This document shows, piece by piece, positions 61,733 to 64,000 of a stretch of 64,000 bases of DNA. The notes beneath the pieces were generated by a model. That model saw only the letters and a program-made list of their open reading frames with translations, was not told where the DNA came from and made no database searches. The DNA is taken from the NCBI GenBank assembly GCA_017948555.1, contig JAFMYY010000004.1, positions 1 to 64,000 of the forward strand. Reading direction: 5' to 3'. The stretch's first letter is position 1; every line of letters begins with the position of its first letter. Source of the stretch: Cesiribacteraceae bacterium YIM B00369 (GTDB lineage Bacteria; Bacteroidota; Bacteroidia; Cytophagales; Cyclobacteriaceae). A program made the position numbers and the translations under genes.

Positions 61733-62895
61733 TGAATCAGGAAAGATGTAACATAATAATGCTGGCCTCAGCTCACTCCCCTTTTGATACCAGAATTTTC
61801 CATAAAGAAGCAAAATCGCTGGTTAAAAACGGGTACCGGGTTTCTATTATAGTGCCCCATAATACTGATGAAGAAAAAAACCAGGTGAAAATACTGGGGG
61901 TAAAAAAGCCCCGGAATGGTTTTGAGAAGCTTTTTATCACTCCTTTCAAAGTATTAAAAAGAGCTCTGAAACAGGATGAAAATTCTTTTTTCCATGTCCA
62001 TGACTCTGAGCTGCTTTATATAGCCATAATTCTCAAATTAAGGGGCAGAAAAGTAATATATGATGCGCATGAAGATACACCGCTGCAAATCATGTACCAG
62101 CACTGGATCCCGCGCTGGCTGAGAAAAACAGTGGCTAAATATTATTATATACTGGAAAATGTCGCCGGAAAAATTTTCGATGCCATTGTGGTTGCAGAAC
62201 CGGTTATAAAAAAATATTATCCACCGGAAAAAACTGTTCTTATCAGGAATTTTCCCTTAACTGATAAGTTCACCACCTTACCCCTTCCCTGGTCAGAGCG
62301 CAAAGACGCCCTGGTTTATATTGGCCTTCTGTCGAAACCCAGGGGTATAGATGAAATGGCCCGGGCAGCAGGAATAGCCAAAAAAAAGGTGAACTTTAAT
62401 TTTATAGTGGGAGGAAAATTTGCACCGGTTTCTCTGCAGGAAGATTACCTTAAAAATAATGATGTAACTTTCCTGTCATGGCTTTCTCTTGATGAACTGG
62501 TGTCGGTACTGAAAGAATCAAAAATCGGAATTATTATTCCGAACCCGATTGAGAGGTACCTCACCAATTATCCGGTAAAAATGTTCGAATACATGGCCGC
62601 CGGCTTACCAGTTATTGCATCAAAAGCAGGGGTATCAGCAGAATTTATTGAGGAATGTAAGGGAGGAATTCTTGTGGACCCACTGAATCCTGAAGAGATA
62701 GCAGAAGCGATAGAATGGTTGCTGAAGAACTCCGGAGAAGCAGAAAAAATGGGTCAAAGGGGCCGTGAGCTTGTTTTATTAAAATATAACTGGGAAGTGG
62801 AATCTCAAAAGCTGATTACTCTTTACAAAAAACTGAACAGCAAAGGCAGAGAAAAAAGTCTGCCGTTAAATAATTCAAATTCCAGTTTAACCTGA
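61729..62895 (+). CDS. Family 4 glycosyltransferase
   Basis: A 388-residue GT4 (GT-B fold). The N-terminal domain begins NIIMLASAHSPFDTRIFHKEAKSLVKNGYRV; the C-terminal donor-binding domain includes VYIGLLSKPRGIDEMARAA, PVKMFEYMAAGLPVIASKAGVSAEFIEECKGG. The E-x7-E pattern of GT4 is present as EYMAAGLPVIAS followed by EFIEEC. It overlaps both neighbours (ATGA and TGATG), so it is translationally coupled in the cluster. Confidence 0.93.
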   Translation: MMNQERCNIIMLASAHSPFDTRIFHKEAKSLVKNGYRVSIIVPHNTDEEKNQVKILGVKKPRNGFEKLFITPFKVLKRALKQDENSFFHVHDSELLYIAIILKLRGRKVIYDAHEDTPLQIMYQHWIPRWLRKTVAKYYYILENVAGKIFDAIVVAEPVIKKYYPPEKTVLIRNFPLTDKFTTLPLPWSERKDALVYIGLLSKPRGIDEMARAAGIAKKKVNFNFIVGGKFAPVSLQEDYLKNNDVTFLSWLSLDELVSVLKESKIGIIIPNPIERYLTNYPVKMFEYMAAGLPVIASKAGVSAEFIEECKGGILVDPLNPEEIAEAIEWLLKNSGEAEKMGQRGRELVLLKYNWEVESQKLITLYKKLNSKGREKSLPLNNSNSSLT

Positions 62896-64000
62896 TGGGT
62901 ATAGTCATAAGGAAAAGCCTTACTACCACTGTTTTCTCCTATTTAGGAGTGGTAATAGGGTATTTGAATATCCTGTTCTTTTTCCCGAAGTTTTTATCAA
63001 CCGAACAAATAGGCCTTTACCGGCTTGTGCTCGACTGCGCAATCCTTCTGGCGCCGTTTGCACAATCGGGAGTGATGCAGGGGGTTGTAAAATTTTACCC
63101 GACCTTTACAGTCGAAAGTAAAAGGCGGGAATTTATTCTTTTTACCCTTCTTTTCAGCCTTATATCAGCAGGCATTTTTGCTCTTATCATGATACTGCTG
63201 AAGAGCGAAATTCTGTATTTACTGAACCACCTTTTTACAAATGACACAAGAGAAGTAAGCAGATATTATGACCTGCTTCTGTACCTGATACTGGTTTTAA
63301 GTTTTATTGCTTTATATGAAGGTTTTGCAAGGGCAAATCTGGGAGTGGTCCTCGTTAATCTCCTTAAAGATGTATACATCCGTTTGCTTACTGCCATTTC
63401 TGTCTTCGTTTATTTCAGGCAGTTAATTACTTTCGAAGGCCTTATTTATAGTCTCCTTATAATTTACGGAAGTGCTGCTGTTATTTTGTTTATCCACACC
63501 ACTTTTTCCTATAAAATTTTTGCCACTCCTCATATTTCAAAAATCCGGTTCAGGGAAATGACGGATTTTATCCGGTACAGCCTTTTTATGGTTTTAAGTG
63601 CCGGCAGCAATATGGTTATAGGTAAAATAGACAGTATTATGGTAGGTGCTTTTTTAGGCCTGAGCAGCAATGGAATTTATACCACCTTATTTTTTGTGGC
63701 GGTTGTAATAGAGATGCCCAAAAGAGCCATTGTACAAATAATGATTCCGTTATATGCCAAAGCCTTTGCCGCAGATAAAATGGATGAAGTACGGAATCTT
63801 TATGCGAAATCTGCGCTCAACCAGCTGATTATTGGTTTACTCCTCTACATTGGAATAGTGGTAAACCTGCACAACCTGTTCTTTTTCATTCCTAACGGAG
63901 ATGAGTTTGCAACAGGCAAATGGGTGGTTGTTATTATCGGAGCTTCCAAAGTAACAGATATGGCGGCAGGAGCAAACGGGGAACTTATTATAATGTCGAG
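62895..64000 (+). CDS. Polysaccharide flippase (Wzx-like), truncated by the window edge
   Basis: An open frame from the ATG at 62895, overlapping the previous stop (TGATG), continues to the window end (368 codons seen). It begins MGIVIRKSLTTTVFSYLGVVIGYLN and has a string of hydrophobic helices (about nine in the visible part), as in the MOP/MATE-type polysaccharide transporters that flip lipid-linked oligosaccharides. The basic N terminus and the TTVFSYLGVVIG segment are typical. The C-terminal 80 or so residues are outside. Confidence 0.88.
   Translation, partial: MGIVIRKSLTTTVFSYLGVVIGYLNILFFFPKFLSTEQIGLYRLVLDCAILLAPFAQSGVMQGVVKFYPTFTVESKRREFILFTLLFSLISAGIFALIMILLKSEILYLLNHLFTNDTREVSRYYDLLLYLILVLSFIALYEGFARANLGVVLVNLLKDVYIRLLTAISVFVYFRQLITFEGLIYSLLIIYGSAAVILFIHTTFSYKIFATPHISKIRFREMTDFIRYSLFMVLSAGSNMVIGKIDSIMVGAFLGLSSNGIYTTLFFVAVVIEMPKRAIVQIMIPLYAKAFAADKMDEVRNLYAKSALNQLIIGLLLYIGIVVNLHNLFFFIPNGDEFATGKWVVVIIGASKVTDMAAGANGELIIMS

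Noticed and set aside
1-64000. tRNA, rRNA, CRISPR arrays, IS elements or prophage genes
   Set aside because: No cloverleaf-like block, long repeats, transposase, integrase or cas-type product was recognised; no RNA covariance search could be run.

Overview
This 64 kb window is a chromosomal, mostly housekeeping stretch from a member of the Bacteroidota, most likely the order Cytophagales; I cannot fix the genus. The evidence is a set of Bacteroidota-type promoters (TTTG, 18-23 nt, TAnnTTTG), the usual absence of Shine-Dalgarno sequences, a gliding-motility C-terminal (type IX secretion) sorting domain, and the miaB / sigma-54 activator / lptE / secG gene order. About 60 protein genes are supported. 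Two of them (55 and 50 residues) are shorter than routine gene-calling limits, and one runs off the right edge. I see no rRNA, tRNA, IS element, prophage or CRISPR array.

Layout. 0.2-2.3 kb: YceI-like lipoprotein and pabB. 2.6-7.3 kb: a probable operon of miaB, a sigma-54 activator, lptE, a TPR protein and secG. 8.3-10.3 kb: groES-groEL behind a candidate sigma-54 promoter. 10.4-12.7 kb: a PLDc_N membrane peptide, a SiaC-like protein and a POT peptide transporter. 13.0-16.2 kb: an ECF sigma locus (lipoprotein, sigma factor, anti-sigma/outer-membrane-barrel fusion, small membrane-anchored protein) carrying two near-identical ECF-type promoters. 16.3-26.7 kb: an M23-domain protein without signal peptide, a nucleoside transporter, etfBA with a bifunctional nuclease, an MDR reductase, a large catalase and dnaB. 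26.9-33.3 kb: an Mpl-like ligase, a DnaQ-like exonuclease, a fused trehalose-6-phosphate synthase/phosphatase and, convergent with it, a GH15 hydrolase. 33.4-46.9 kb: M48 and M23 peptidases, bcp, an OmpA/PD40 protein, an App1-like phosphatase, an SDR, a phosphoesterase, hisS and a T9SS-sorted protein. 47.1-56.6 kb: ybaB, a glycosyltransferase, a PspC peptide, an OmpA-like/TPR lipoprotein, pdhB, guanine deaminase, ffh, YfhO and a small lmo0937-type protein. 57.0-64.0 kb: a surface-polysaccharide cluster with a dehydrogenase / acetyltransferase / aminotransferase trio, an FkbM methyltransferase, an alpha-1,2-fucosyltransferase-like GT11, a GT4 and a truncated flippase.

The most rewarding parts are regulatory. 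(1) The ECF locus has two promoters sharing GTTCCAACT-N11-CCTGTCGTCTT, and its probable anti-sigma factor joins a three-repeat cytoplasmic segment and a membrane helix to a predicted outer-membrane barrel. (2) groESL has a -24/-12 sigma-54-like promoter (TGGCAC-N5-ATGCT). An inverted TGACAA/TTGTCA pair lies upstream of it, and the same half-sites form a perfect palindrome in the promoter of the operon that encodes the sigma-54 activator. Both are inferences from sequence and have not been tested.
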